Shown here: positions 16,859 through 26,175 of the stretch, piece by piece | Numbering within the stretch: the stretch's first letter is position 1 | Layout of the letters: each line of letters opens with the position of its first letter | Assembly (NCBI RefSeq): GCF_001005295.1 | Contig: NZ_LBMK01000010.1 | Location: forward strand, 117,475 to 181,474 | Direction: 5' to 3' | DNA: 64,000 nucleotides | Origin: Streptomyces yangpuensis | GTDB lineage: Bacteria > Actinomycetota > Actinomycetes > Streptomycetales > Streptomycetaceae | Notes under the pieces: model-generated | Database searches by the model: none | What the model was told of the DNA's origin: nothing | Seen by the model: only the letters and a program-made list of their open reading frames with translations | Program-made: the position numbers and the translations under genes

Positions 16859-17129
16859 GCTGCTCCCCCGTGTGTCGTACGCGTGCTTGCCCGGCATCGT
16901 ATCGACCCGCGTCTTTCACCCGTACGTCCCCGTCGCCCACCCGTACGGCGGCGGTCGTCGTATTTTCACTCAGTCAGCAGCGGTGACGACCAGGATCCTT
17001 GACCGTGCAACGGATGTTCTGCACCAGTACCGTCACGAAACCCCTGCGCGGCGACTATCCACTTGGCGCGTTGTCAGCATCATGGACGAGCATAGGGGCA
17101 GCGGAGAGAAAGACAGACTGACCGCGGTG

Positions 17130-17593
17130 AAAGGAGGCAGTCCATGGGTTCGGTGCGCAAGGCGAGTGCCTGGCTGGGTCTCGTGGAGGACAGCGACGAC
17201 GAGCGCTACTACGACGATGACTACGCGGAGGGCTCCCACGGTTCCGTGGCGGGCCCCGGTGACCAGTGGGTGACCGACCCCCGCGTCAAGGTGGCCTCCG
17301 AGTCGGCCGTGGAGCACGGCCGCCGGATCGCGACGGTCACCCCGGACGGGTTCCGTGACGCGCGCGGTATCGGCGAGCTGTTCCGCGACGGCGTCCCGGT
17401 CATCGTCAACCTGTCGTCGATGGACCCGACCGACGCGAAGCGCGTCGTCGACTTCGCGGCCGGTCTGACCTTCGGGCTGCGCGGTTCGATCGAGCGGGTG
17501 GCGACCAGGGTCTTCCTGCTGACCCCGGCCGACACCCAGATCGTCAGCGGCGAGGCGGGCGGCCGCTCCCGCGACTTCTTCAACCAGAGCTGA
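17130..17593 (+). CDS. SepF-like cell division protein
   Basis: The coding part is 17144-17593 (149 residues); the strong ribosome site AAAGGAGG at about 17130-17137 precedes its ATG. The N-terminal residues (MGSVRKASAWLGL) form a short amphipathic helix of the membrane-binding type. An acidic linker (DDERYYDDDY) follows, then the SepF core with PVIVNLSSMDPTDAKRVVDFAAG (about 83-105) and a final F-L-L-T-P strand. SepF anchors FtsZ to the membrane. Streptomyces carries several paralogues; this one is not next to ftsZ but beside DUF5685 and an acyl-CoA dehydrogenase, which suggests the accessory SepF-like (Sfl) type rather than the primary SepF. That distinction is inferred from context. Confidence 0.85.
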
Positions 17594-17602
17594 GCAGGGC
17601 TC

Positions 17603-18772
17603 TCACCGGAAGGCATCCAGCCCGGTGAGCGCCTTGCCCAGCACCAACTGGTGCATCTCGACGGTGCCCTCGTAGGTGAGGACCGATTCGAGGTTGGTGG
17701 CGTGCCGCATGACGGGGTATTCCAGGGAGATCCCGTTGGCGCCGAGGATGGTCCGCGCGGTGCGGCAGATCTCGATGGCCTCGCGGACGTTGTTGAGCTT
17801 GCCGAAACTGATCTGCTCCGGCCGCAGGGTGCCCGCGTCCATCCGCCGGCCCAGGTGGTGGGCGAGCAGGATGCCCTTGTGGAGTTCGAGGGCCATGTCC
17901 GCGAGCTTGGCCTGGGTGAGCTGGAAGCCGCCGATGGGCCTGCCGAACTGCTCCCGCGTCCTCGCGTAGTCGAGCGCGGCCTCGAAACTGGCGCGCGCCG
18001 CACCCATGGATCCCCAGATGATCCCGTACCGCGCGTGGCTGAGACAGCCGAGCGGCCCCTTGAGACCCGTGACGAGCGGCAGCACCGCGTCGGCGGGCAG
18101 CCGTACGTCGTCCATGACCAGCTCGCTGGTGACGCTGGCCCGCAGCGACCACTTGTGCTTGATCTCCGGAGCGGAGAACCCGGGCGCGTCGGTGGGCACC
18201 GCGAAGCCGCGGATGCCGTCGTCGGTCTGCGCCCACACCACGGCCACCGAGGCGACGGAGCCGTTGGTGATCCACATCTTGCGGCCGTTCAGCACCCAGT
18301 CGGTGCCGTCGCGCTTGGCGTACGTCCGCATCGCGGCGGGGTCCGACCCGACATCGGGCTCGGTCAGCCCGAAGCAGCCGATCAGCTCGCCCGCGGCCAT
18401 GCCGGGCAGCCAGCGCTGCTTCTGCTCCTCGGAGCCGTACTTCCAGATCGCGTACATGGCCAGCGATCCCTGTACCGAGACCAGCGAGCGGATGCCGGAG
18501 TCGGCGGCCTCCAGCTCCAGGCAGGCGAGGCCGTACTGCACGGCGCTGGCACCGGCGCACCCGTAGCCCTCCAAGGACATGCCGAGCGCCCCGATGGCAC
18601 CGAGTTCCCGGGCCAGTTCCCGGATCGCGGGCAGCTCTCCGCTCTCGTACCACTGGGCGATGTTCGGCAGCACCCGGTCGGCGGCCCAGCCGCGGACGGT
18701 GTCCCGGACGGCGAGGTCCTCGGGCCCGAGGAGCTCGTCGAGCCCGAGCGGATCGGTGGGAACGAAGGACAC
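17603..18772 (-). CDS. Acyl-CoA dehydrogenase, glutaryl-CoA dehydrogenase-like
   Basis: A 389-residue flavoenzyme of usual family length. It shows the FAD/substrate segments CFGLTEPDVGSDP (about 133-145) and WITNGSVA, the C-terminal ARTREQFGRPI helix and a catalytic glutamate in L-T-Y-E-G-T near residue 366. That position and sequence fit the glutaryl-CoA dehydrogenase branch. It oxidises an acyl-CoA to the enoyl-CoA, passing electrons to ETF, in lysine/tryptophan or fatty-acid breakdown. The GTG start at 18772 follows GAGGCCCC. It converges on the SepF-like gene; CTCACCGG/CCGGTGAG (17602-17629) at the junction may help termination. The exact substrate is not proven. Confidence 0.88.
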   Translation of the reverse strand: MSFVPTDPLGLDELLGPEDLAVRDTVRGWAADRVLPNIAQWYESGELPAIRELARELGAIGALGMSLEGYGCAGASAVQYGLACLELEAADSGIRSLVSVQGSLAMYAIWKYGSEEQKQRWLPGMAAGELIGCFGLTEPDVGSDPAAMRTYAKRDGTDWVLNGRKMWITNGSVASVAVVWAQTDDGIRGFAVPTDAPGFSAPEIKHKWSLRASVTSELVMDDVRLPADAVLPLVTGLKGPLGCLSHARYGIIWGSMGAARASFEAALDYARTREQFGRPIGGFQLTQAKLADMALELHKGILLAHHLGRRMDAGTLRPEQISFGKLNNVREAIEICRTARTILGANGISLEYPVMRHATNLESVLTYEGTVEMHQLVLGKALTGLDAFR

Positions 18773-18929
18773 GGGGCCTCCCGGCGGCCTGAGCGGAACC
18801 TGCGGCGCAAGGTTTTTGCGCCCACCCGAAGCTATTGGCCTGCGACGGGCAAATCCAGCCCTGTTTTCCGGCGTCGGCCGGCCCTCACCGCTCCGGCCCC
18901 GCCGGTGTCCGAGGTGCGGCCGGCTCCGG

Positions 18930-20573
18930 TCAGCCGGCCTGCTCGACCGGGGTCGGCCGTGCCGCGTCGCCCTTCGCCTGCGCGGGCAGCCGCACGGGCT
19001 CGGCGTCGTCGGACACCCCGCACTCCATGACCCGCGGCAGCTTCAGCGCCATCACCGCCCCCGCGAACAGCAGCGCCGCGCTCACCAGCAGCGTGACGTG
19101 CAGCCCGTGCACGAAGGAGTGCCGCGCCGCCGCGTACAGCGCGGCCCCGGCCGGGCCGCCGAGGCCCGCCGCGATCTGGTAGGCCTCGCCCAGGGAGTTC
19201 GCCGCGCCCGCCGAGTCCGCCGCCGAGACGCCGGGGACGGACACGAGGCCCGGCCGGTACGCCGCGTTCATCACGCTGCCCAGCAGGGCGATGCCGATGC
19301 CCGCGCCCAGCTGGTAGGAGGTCTCGCCGATCGAGGCCGCCCCGCCCGCGGTCTCGGCCGGGGCCTCGCTGAGCATCGACTCGTACGCGGCGAACAGCGT
19401 GGTCTGCAGTCCGAAGCCGAGCAGGATGAAGCCGACGGTCAGCAGGACCGGCCGGTCCTGCTGGCCCATCAGCGTCAGCAGCAGCACGGCGAAGCCCGTC
19501 AGCAGGAAGCCCAGCGACACCATGGTGCGCGGCCCGACCCGGGCCAGCGTGTAGGAGCCGGTGGCGCCCGCGGCCATGGCGGCGAAGGTCAGCGGCAGCA
19601 GTCGCAGGCCGGTCTCCAGCGGGCTGAGGTGCAGCACCAGCTGGAGGTACTGGACGGCGATCAGCTCCAGCCCCACCAGCGCGAGCATGGCGAGGACGAT
19701 GCAGGCGACCGAGGTGGAGAAGGCGGCCCGGGAGAACATCCGCATGTCGATCAGCGGGTGCTCGCGCCGCTTCTGGCGGCGTACGAACAGCACCAGCAGC
19801 ACCGCACCGAGCAGCAGCGGGACCAGCGCCTCGGCGTCCAGGAGGTGCCGTTCGGCGCCGAGTCGCTTGATCCCGAGCACCGAGCCGAGCACGCCGGCGG
19901 CGGCCATCAGCGCGCCGAGCACGTCCCACGGCCCGTCCGCGGAGCCGCGCGACTCCGGCAGCAGCCAGCGTCCGAGCGGCAGGATCAGCGCCATCAGGGG
20001 GATGTTGATGAGGAAGACGGAGCCCCACCAGAAGTGCTCGATGAGGAAGCCGCCGAGGACCGGGCCGCTGGCCGCGCCGACCGCGGCGACGGCGGTCCAG
20101 ATGCCGATGGCCAGGGCCCGCTCGCGCCGGTCGGGAAAGACCTGGCGCAGGATCGACAGGGTGGCCGGCATGATCATCGCTCCGCCGATGCCCAGCAGGG
20201 CGCGCGCTGCGATGAGCACCTGGGCGTTGTCGGCGAGGGCCGCTGTCGCGGAGGCCACGCCGAAGAGTCCGTAGCCGAGGAGGAGGATGCGGCGGCGGCC
20301 GACCCGGTCGCCGAGGGTGCCGAAAAGGATCAGCAGCGAGGCGCAGACCAGCGGGTAGGCATCGACGACCCAGAGGAGCTCGATCGGGCCGGGCCGCAGG
20401 TCCTCGGTGACGGACGGGACCGCCACATGCAGAATCGTCGCGTCGAGCGCGACGAGAACCAGGCTGACGCAGAGAACCGCCAGGACGACCCAGCGGTTGG
20501 CACCGCCGGAGGCCGCTCCCAGCCGCTGCCAGGGCGAAGGGGTCCCGGCCGTGGCCGCGTTCGTCCCCGCCAT
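18930..20573 (-). CDS. DHA2-family MFS drug exporter
   Basis: A 547-residue transporter with about 14 membrane helices, the DHA2 (EmrB/QacA) arrangement. Motif C-like and motif A-like elements are present: LDATILHVAVPSV after the first helix, and FGTLGDRVGRRRIL in the loop between helices 2 and 3. An extracellular DLRPGP loop is also visible. It is probably a proton-driven efflux pump; the substrate is unknown and no adjacent TetR regulator exists in the window. ATG 20573 has GGAGG eight bases upstream; the frame runs further upstream but without protein-like sequence. A second possible ATG four bases upstream is in another frame. Confidence 0.88.
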   Translation of the reverse strand: MAGTNAATAGTPSPWQRLGAASGGANRWVVLAVLCVSLVLVALDATILHVAVPSVTEDLRPGPIELLWVVDAYPLVCASLLILFGTLGDRVGRRRILLLGYGLFGVASATAALADNAQVLIAARALLGIGGAMIMPATLSILRQVFPDRRERALAIGIWTAVAAVGAASGPVLGGFLIEHFWWGSVFLINIPLMALILPLGRWLLPESRGSADGPWDVLGALMAAAGVLGSVLGIKRLGAERHLLDAEALVPLLLGAVLLVLFVRRQKRREHPLIDMRMFSRAAFSTSVACIVLAMLALVGLELIAVQYLQLVLHLSPLETGLRLLPLTFAAMAAGATGSYTLARVGPRTMVSLGFLLTGFAVLLLTLMGQQDRPVLLTVGFILLGFGLQTTLFAAYESMLSEAPAETAGGAASIGETSYQLGAGIGIALLGSVMNAAYRPGLVSVPGVSAADSAGAANSLGEAYQIAAGLGGPAGAALYAAARHSFVHGLHVTLLVSAALLFAGAVMALKLPRVMECGVSDDAEPVRLPAQAKGDAARPTPVEQAG

Positions 20574-20856
20574 GCATGTACCTCCCAGGTGATCCCTCGC
20601 GCTCGGTGGACCAGCGTCTTGTGGAGCCACGGGGGGTGGTGCGCTGTGCGGCATCCAACGGGGTCCGGCATCGACACGCGAGTGAACGGTCAGCGTACGC
20701 GAGTTCGCGTGCCCGGCACGTGGCCAAGCTCTCATCCCGGTGACGCCCCCCGTGTGGCGTGCGCCACTCCCCCACCCCGAAGCCTCCCCCCACGTACACG
20801 CACGCTCACGGTCCGTGGTTCTCGGCGCCGGCCCAGGTCGGACGCCACCGATAATC

Positions 20857-21972
20857 ATGCCCGTGGAAGATCTTGGATTTCGCCGGGCCGCGCCCGCGCT
20901 GGCCGCCTTCGCCGCGGTCCGGCTGCTGGGGCTGACCGTGCTCGCGGTGTGGGGGGCGGTGGCGGGCAGCAGCCCGCACACGCTGCTGTCGGCCCGATGG
21001 GACTCGCTCTGGTACGCCCGCATCGCCGCCGAGGGGTACGGCTACGAGATCGCCCTCCCCAACGGCGACGTCCACTCGAACCTGGCGTTCTTCCCGCTGC
21101 TGCCGTGGCTGGAGCGGGTGGTGGCGGCGCCGACCGGGCTCTCGTACGGCTCGGCGGGTCTGGTGGTGTCGGTGTGCGCGGGGCTCGCGGCGGCGTGGGG
21201 GATCTTCGCGGTGGCCGACCTGCTGCACGGCCGGCGGACCGGGGTGTTCGCGGTCGCCGTCTGGGCGGCGCTGCCCGTCGGGATCGTGCAGTCGATGGCG
21301 TACAGCGAGTCGTTGTTCACCGCGCTCGCCGCGTGGTCGCTGTACGGGGCCCTGCGCGGCCGGTGGCTGACGGCGGGCCTGCTCGCCGCCGGGGCCGGCC
21401 TGACCCGCCCGGTCGGTGCGGCCGTCGTCTTGGCGGTGTGGGTGGCCGTCGTCCTGGCCCTGCGGCGCGGGGAGCGGTCGTGGCGGATGGCCGCCGGGTC
21501 GCTGCTGGCTCCGGCGGGTGCGGCGGCGTACGTGCTGTGGGTGGGCGCGCGCACCGGGGGCGGGCTGCTCGGGTACCTGCAGGTGCAGGCCGGCTGGGGC
21601 AACGGCTTCGACGGCGGCTGGGCCTTCGCCCGCTTCGTCGGGACGAAGCTGGCCTCGTCCGCCTTCCCGGCCGGGCTGGGCCTGATCGCCGGGGTCGTCC
21701 TGGTGCTGTGGCTGTACGCGGCGTGCGTGCGGCAGCGGCAGCCGGCGCCGCTGCTCGTGTACTGCGGGGTCGTCGTGGCGCTGGCGTTGTGCGCGTCCGG
21801 GTACTTCGGGTCGAAGCCGCGGCTGTTGCTGCCCGCCTTCCCGCTGATGCTGGTGCCGGCGGTGGCGCTCGCCCGGTGGCGGACCCGGCGGGCGGTTCTG
21901 GTGGTGGGCGCGGCCGCGCTGGTCTCGGCGGTGTACGGAGCGTTCTGGCTGAACGGCTCGGGTCCTCCGTAG
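20857..21972 (+). CDS. Polytopic mannosyltransferase-like membrane protein
   Basis: A 371-residue membrane protein with about nine hydrophobic helices. The N-terminal loop ARWDSLWYARIAAEGYGYE (about residues 45-63) carries the R-W-D-x-x-x-Y signature of PIG-V/GT-C type mannosyltransferases that use polyprenyl-phosphate sugars. The late segment FGSKPRLLLPAFPLML also fits the family. The likely role is transfer of mannose or another sugar from a lipid carrier outside the membrane. The start is ATG 20857 (MPVEDLGFRR); the frame is open from 20740 but those residues are not family-like. No Shine-Dalgarno is seen, but GATAAT lies six bases upstream, compatible with a leaderless transcript. It is divergent from the exporter. 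Confidence 0.8.
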   Translation: MPVEDLGFRRAAPALAAFAAVRLLGLTVLAVWGAVAGSSPHTLLSARWDSLWYARIAAEGYGYEIALPNGDVHSNLAFFPLLPWLERVVAAPTGLSYGSAGLVVSVCAGLAAAWGIFAVADLLHGRRTGVFAVAVWAALPVGIVQSMAYSESLFTALAAWSLYGALRGRWLTAGLLAAGAGLTRPVGAAVVLAVWVAVVLALRRGERSWRMAAGSLLAPAGAAAYVLWVGARTGGGLLGYLQVQAGWGNGFDGGWAFARFVGTKLASSAFPAGLGLIAGVVLVLWLYAACVRQRQPAPLLVYCGVVVALALCASGYFGSKPRLLLPAFPLMLVPAVALARWRTRRAVLVVGAAALVSAVYGAFWLNGSGPP

Positions 21973-22210
21973 GAACCCCGCGTGTCCGGGCGGATCTTCG
22001 CCGGCCGTCCACAGGTGAGGGAATCGACCTGCGGCAATAAAGTCCGAATAAGCATCGGAAACAATTTCCGGACATCGGATCGGGAAGGATCCAACCCCTG
22101 CCGGAATACCGGGAATTAGGGCCCGCGTGAGACCAACTCCACATCACATGGTCATCACAAACCCCGCGATTCGCCCGGGCCGAGCATCCCCTCACGGTAA
22201 CGTCGATTGA

Positions 22211-23296
22211 GTGCGTACCGATCAAATCCTGACCCGTCTGGAGCGGGTCTTCGCCCGGCTGGACCGGGAACCGGAGCGACCGGCTCATCTGCAGACCCCG
22301 CAGATGAGCCGGCACCGCGTCGTGCTCCTGGGGTCGACCCTCGCGTTCTATCTCGCCATCGTGGTGGCCGTACTGACCACGTCGTGGCTGGTCCGCCTGG
22401 ACTGGCAGATCATGTTCTTCCGGCCCTACGAGCAGTGGCCGCAGCTGCACGCGTTCCTCGACTACCTGGTCGTGCTCGGCCAGCGCGGGCCCACCGCGGT
22501 CATGGTCGCCGCGTGGCTCGGCTGGCGCTCCTGGCGGCAGCACACCCTCCGCCCGCTGATCACCCTCGGCGTCGCGCTGCTGCTGCTCAACGTCACCGTC
22601 GGGTCCGTGAAGCTCGGCCTCGGCCGGCTCGGCCCGCACTACGCGACGGAGATCGGCTCGGCCGAACTCTTCGCGGGCGGCGATATATTCCCTTCCGGCC
22701 ACACCGCCAACGCCGTCGTGACCTGGGGAATCCTCGCCTACCTGGCTTCCACCGTGGTCACCCGGCGGGTGCTGTCCGTGGTGTCCGCGGTCGTCTCGCT
22801 GAGCGTCGGCGCCACCACCGTGTACCTCGGCACGCACTGGGTCAGCGACGTCCTGCTGGGCTGGTCCGCGGGTCTGCTGATCATGCTGGCGCTCCCCTGG
22901 TTCGAGCCGCTCATCGCACGGACCGAGGCCTATGTCTTCGACCTGCGCGAGCTGCTGCGCCGTCGGGCCGAGACCGGGCGGATGCCCGCCCCGGTCGTCT
23001 CCGCGCTCACGCCGCTGCTTTCCGCGGGCGGCAAGTGGCAGCTGAAGCCGGTGGCGGTGCCCGCCGAGGGACCGTCCGCGGTGCCCGCCCCGGCCACGCC
23101 GGCCGGCGCCGCCACGGGGCACGCCCCGGCGCACCGTTCGATCGTGCACCCCGCCAACCGGCCGCACCTGATCCGCTCCGAGCGGACGCCGGTCACCCCG
23201 GTCGGCAGCCGCCGCCCCGCGCACACGGCGCACACGGCTCACACCGAGCGGACCGGGACCCGCGGCACCGCGGCCCGTCCGGTGGCCGGCGGCTGA
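22211..23296 (+). CDS. PAP2-superfamily phosphatase
   Basis: A 361-residue membrane phosphatase. The three PAP2 signatures appear in order: K-L-G-L-G-R-L-G-P (about 136), P-S-G-H-T (about 161) and T-H-W-V-S-D-V-L-L-G-W (about 208). The first is slightly off the KxxxxxxRP consensus. About six membrane helices fill residues 40-240; the last 120 residues are Ala/Pro/His-rich and likely disordered. Substrates of the family are lipid phosphates such as phosphatidate or undecaprenyl diphosphate. The GTG start at 22211 follows a low-GC promoter region (22000-22210). A 13-bp inverted repeat lies inside the reading frame near residue 25, and a strong terminator follows the stop. Confidence 0.85.
   Translation: MRTDQILTRLERVFARLDREPERPAHLQTPQMSRHRVVLLGSTLAFYLAIVVAVLTTSWLVRLDWQIMFFRPYEQWPQLHAFLDYLVVLGQRGPTAVMVAAWLGWRSWRQHTLRPLITLGVALLLLNVTVGSVKLGLGRLGPHYATEIGSAELFAGGDIFPSGHTANAVVTWGILAYLASTVVTRRVLSVVSAVVSLSVGATTVYLGTHWVSDVLLGWSAGLLIMLALPWFEPLIARTEAYVFDLRELLRRRAETGRMPAPVVSALTPLLSAGGKWQLKPVAVPAEGPSAVPAPATPAGAATGHAPAHRSIVHPANRPHLIRSERTPVTPVGSRRPAHTAHTAHTERTGTRGTAARPVAGG
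22280..22312. repeat. Perfect 13-bp inverted repeat inside the PAP2 gene
   Basis: CCGGCTCATCTGC (22280-22292) and its exact reverse complement (22300-22312) flank a 7-base loop. It lies 70 bases after the start codon, so in mRNA it forms a stable stem close to the translation initiation zone. Confidence 0.85.
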
Positions 23297-23340
23297 CGTT
23301 CCACGGCGGGGGCGGTACGCACCATCCACCCCCGCGACGC

Positions 23341-23375
23341 GAAGGCGGGCCGGGTCGACGACCCGGCCCGCCTTC
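23341..23375 (+). terminator. Strong terminator after the PAP2 gene
   Basis: A 15-bp perfect stem (23341-23355 with 23361-23375) and 5-base loop, 45 bases beyond the PAP2 stop. The remaining spacer to 23601 is lower in GC and shows no gene. Confidence 0.85.
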
Positions 23376-23601
23376 GGCGTTCGTCAGCGCCGCGCCCGGA
23401 CGTTCGTCCATCCCGGGTCACGCTTGTGTCACAGAATATCTACAGTCGCCAATTGCTTTCCGAAGCACGACACGCCCGGCGCGCAGACGTATTCGAATTT
23501 CCACCGAGAACCACAGAATTGCCTCACCGGATTTCCACGGACGGCCTGGACCGGACCGGCTGAACCCCCCTCAGATCCGCTACATTTCCTTCACTTCGAA
23601 C

Positions 23602-24438
<837 letters not shown>

Positions 24439-24733
24439 CGGGTCACGCTACGGAGCACTCCACGGGGTTGCGGGGCCCGCCACGCGGCGGTCACGCCACC
24501 CCACCCGGTCGGCCGACCCGCCGATCCCGCCGAAACGGCCACACCCGGCCATCAACTGTGCACGACCAGAAACCAGTTGGCACAAAACCGAAGCCTCGGG
24601 CGCACCATTCACCCTTCCGGGCGCCCGGTTCGAATCCGTTCCCTCAAATGGCGTGACCCCGGCCGCCGCTCCTGCGTTGTGCCCGGCGAGCCGGGAGCCT
24701 CCCGGACCCGCACCTATGCCGAGGAGCCACCCC

Positions 24734-25546
24734 GTGCCGCGCATGCTCGACGTCAGTGATGAGGTACGTGCCGAGATCGGCGACGAAGAAGCCGACAGGC
24801 TGCTCGTCGGCGACGACGCGCCGCGCAGTTACGACTGCACCTCCTGCCGTACTCCGGGCGACCCCGAGAACGACCGCACCAGCACGGTGCTGTTCGTCGG
24901 CGAGGAGACCGCCGTCCTCGCCTTCGCCCACGCCACCTGCATCCCCTCGCAGGTCGTCTCCGTCTCCGAGGAGCAGCTCCAGGGCGCGGTCCGCAGCATC
25001 ACCGGTGACAGCCCGGCCTCCGCGTCGGAGGCGGGCGCCCCCGCCCCGCAGAACGTGCCGGGCGGGCAGGCCGTCCTCGGCATCACCAGCGGCCTTGTGC
25101 TGATCGGCGGCGAGCTGCACCCCGCCCTGGTCGTCGAGCCGACCGCGCCCATCGCCCGCCCGGGCAGCGACGGCCCCGGCGACGACTTCCTGCCGCTCCT
25201 GATCGAGCAGGGCTTCATCCCGGTGACCGACACGAGCGAACTGCCCACCCTCCTCGGCGGCTGGTCGGTCCTGCTCGCGGCCGGACAGCTGCACGCCGTG
25301 CTCCAGCCCGGCACCGACGGCGGCGGCCAGGTCGCCTGGTGGCAGGCCCACCAGGCGCTGTCGGTCACCGACGGCTGGCGGACCGCCGTCCAGAAGACCC
25401 AGCGCGTGCTGATCTACGCCGCGCCGGTCGGTTCCATCGGCCAGCAGCCGCGCGAGGACCTGCTGCGCGACGCGCTCGACAAGGCCGCCGCCGCGGGCAA
25501 GCTCGTGGCCGCCGCGATGCCCCTCGCGGGGACGCCCGGCGCCTGA
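24734..25546 (+). CDS. Conserved Streptomyces hypothetical protein
   Basis: A 270-residue soluble protein that I do not recognise as a named enzyme. Visible are an acidic N-terminus (LDVSDEVRAEIGDEEAD), a C-T-S-C pair near residue 36, and HATCIPSQVV near 75. Two similar halves of beta-rich sequence follow (LGITSGLVLIGGELHPALVV and LLGGWSVLLAAGQLHAVLQ). The internal resemblance suggests a duplicated fold. GTG 24734 has GAGGAG seven bases upstream; ATG 24743 is the only close alternative. It is followed by two tandem terminator hairpins and probably forms a single-gene unit. Confidence 0.75.
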   Translation: MPRMLDVSDEVRAEIGDEEADRLLVGDDAPRSYDCTSCRTPGDPENDRTSTVLFVGEETAVLAFAHATCIPSQVVSVSEEQLQGAVRSITGDSPASASEAGAPAPQNVPGGQAVLGITSGLVLIGGELHPALVVEPTAPIARPGSDGPGDDFLPLLIEQGFIPVTDTSELPTLLGGWSVLLAAGQLHAVLQPGTDGGGQVAWWQAHQALSVTDGWRTAVQKTQRVLIYAAPVGSIGQQPREDLLRDALDKAAAAGKLVAAAMPLAGTPGA

Positions 25547-25570
25547 TCCCGCGCCGGTACCGAAAGCGGC

Positions 25571-25642
25571 CGCCCGGCCCCCCGCAGTGGGGGCCGGGCG
25601 GCGTGCGCCGGGGGTGTGCGGTCCGTCCCGCACACCCCCGGC
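25571..25642 (+). terminator. Two tandem terminator hairpins
   Basis: Stem 1 is 12 bp (25571-25582 with 25589-25600). Stem 2 is 15 bp (25607-25621 with 25628-25642). Both are perfect, lie after the hypothetical gene ending at 25546 and precede the next small gene. Confidence 0.85.
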
Positions 25643-25703
25643 GATCTGCGTTTCCCGCCCCCTCACCCCGCATCCGCAGAGCGCCGGTTTCGTTGGCTGA
25701 TAC

Positions 25704-26162
25704 GTGCATCCATACGACTCCTCCCGCGCCCCGTCCTATCCGAGCGCCGTTCCCGCCATGCGTCCCGTACGGGACCGGGACAGCTCGCCGGCCGCCGTCT
25801 CGCACACCCCGATCTACGACACGCTGTACTCGGAGTACCTGCGCGCCTTTCGGGCTCTGCCGGGCGACCGTACGGGCGAGGAGGATCTCGGCTTCACGGC
25901 CTTCTCGTACGGGGGCGGCTACAGCGGGGGCACGTACGGCAGCGGCTGGAACGGTTCGGCATGGCAGCGGACCGAATGGCAGCCCTCCTACACCCCGCAG
26001 ACGCCGTCACCGGCGCCGTCCGTACCGGCCCCGTCGCAGCCCCAGACCCAGCCCGCCTACTCGTACGCGGGCGGCTCCGGATACGCCGACGGGCGGCAAC
26101 ACCAGACCGGGATGACGCACATCCCGGCGGCCCTGCCGCCCGCTCCGCGCCGGGGCTACTGA
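25704..26162 (+). CDS. Small Tyr/Gly/Pro-rich hypothetical protein
   Basis: A 152-residue protein, GTG start, of unknown function. A conserved-looking block, T-P-I-Y-D-T-L-Y-S-E-Y-L-R-A-F-R (about 36-51), precedes a Gly/Ser/Tyr-rich middle and a Pro/Gln-rich low-complexity tail. No signal peptide or membrane helix is seen. Codon use is normal for the genome, which supports a real gene. It converges on der with only a 13-base gap. Confidence 0.6.
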   Translation: MHPYDSSRAPSYPSAVPAMRPVRDRDSSPAAVSHTPIYDTLYSEYLRAFRALPGDRTGEEDLGFTAFSYGGGYSGGTYGSGWNGSAWQRTEWQPSYTPQTPSPAPSVPAPSQPQTQPAYSYAGGSGYADGRQHQTGMTHIPAALPPAPRRGY

Positions 26163-26175
26163 CCCCGGACCGCCG

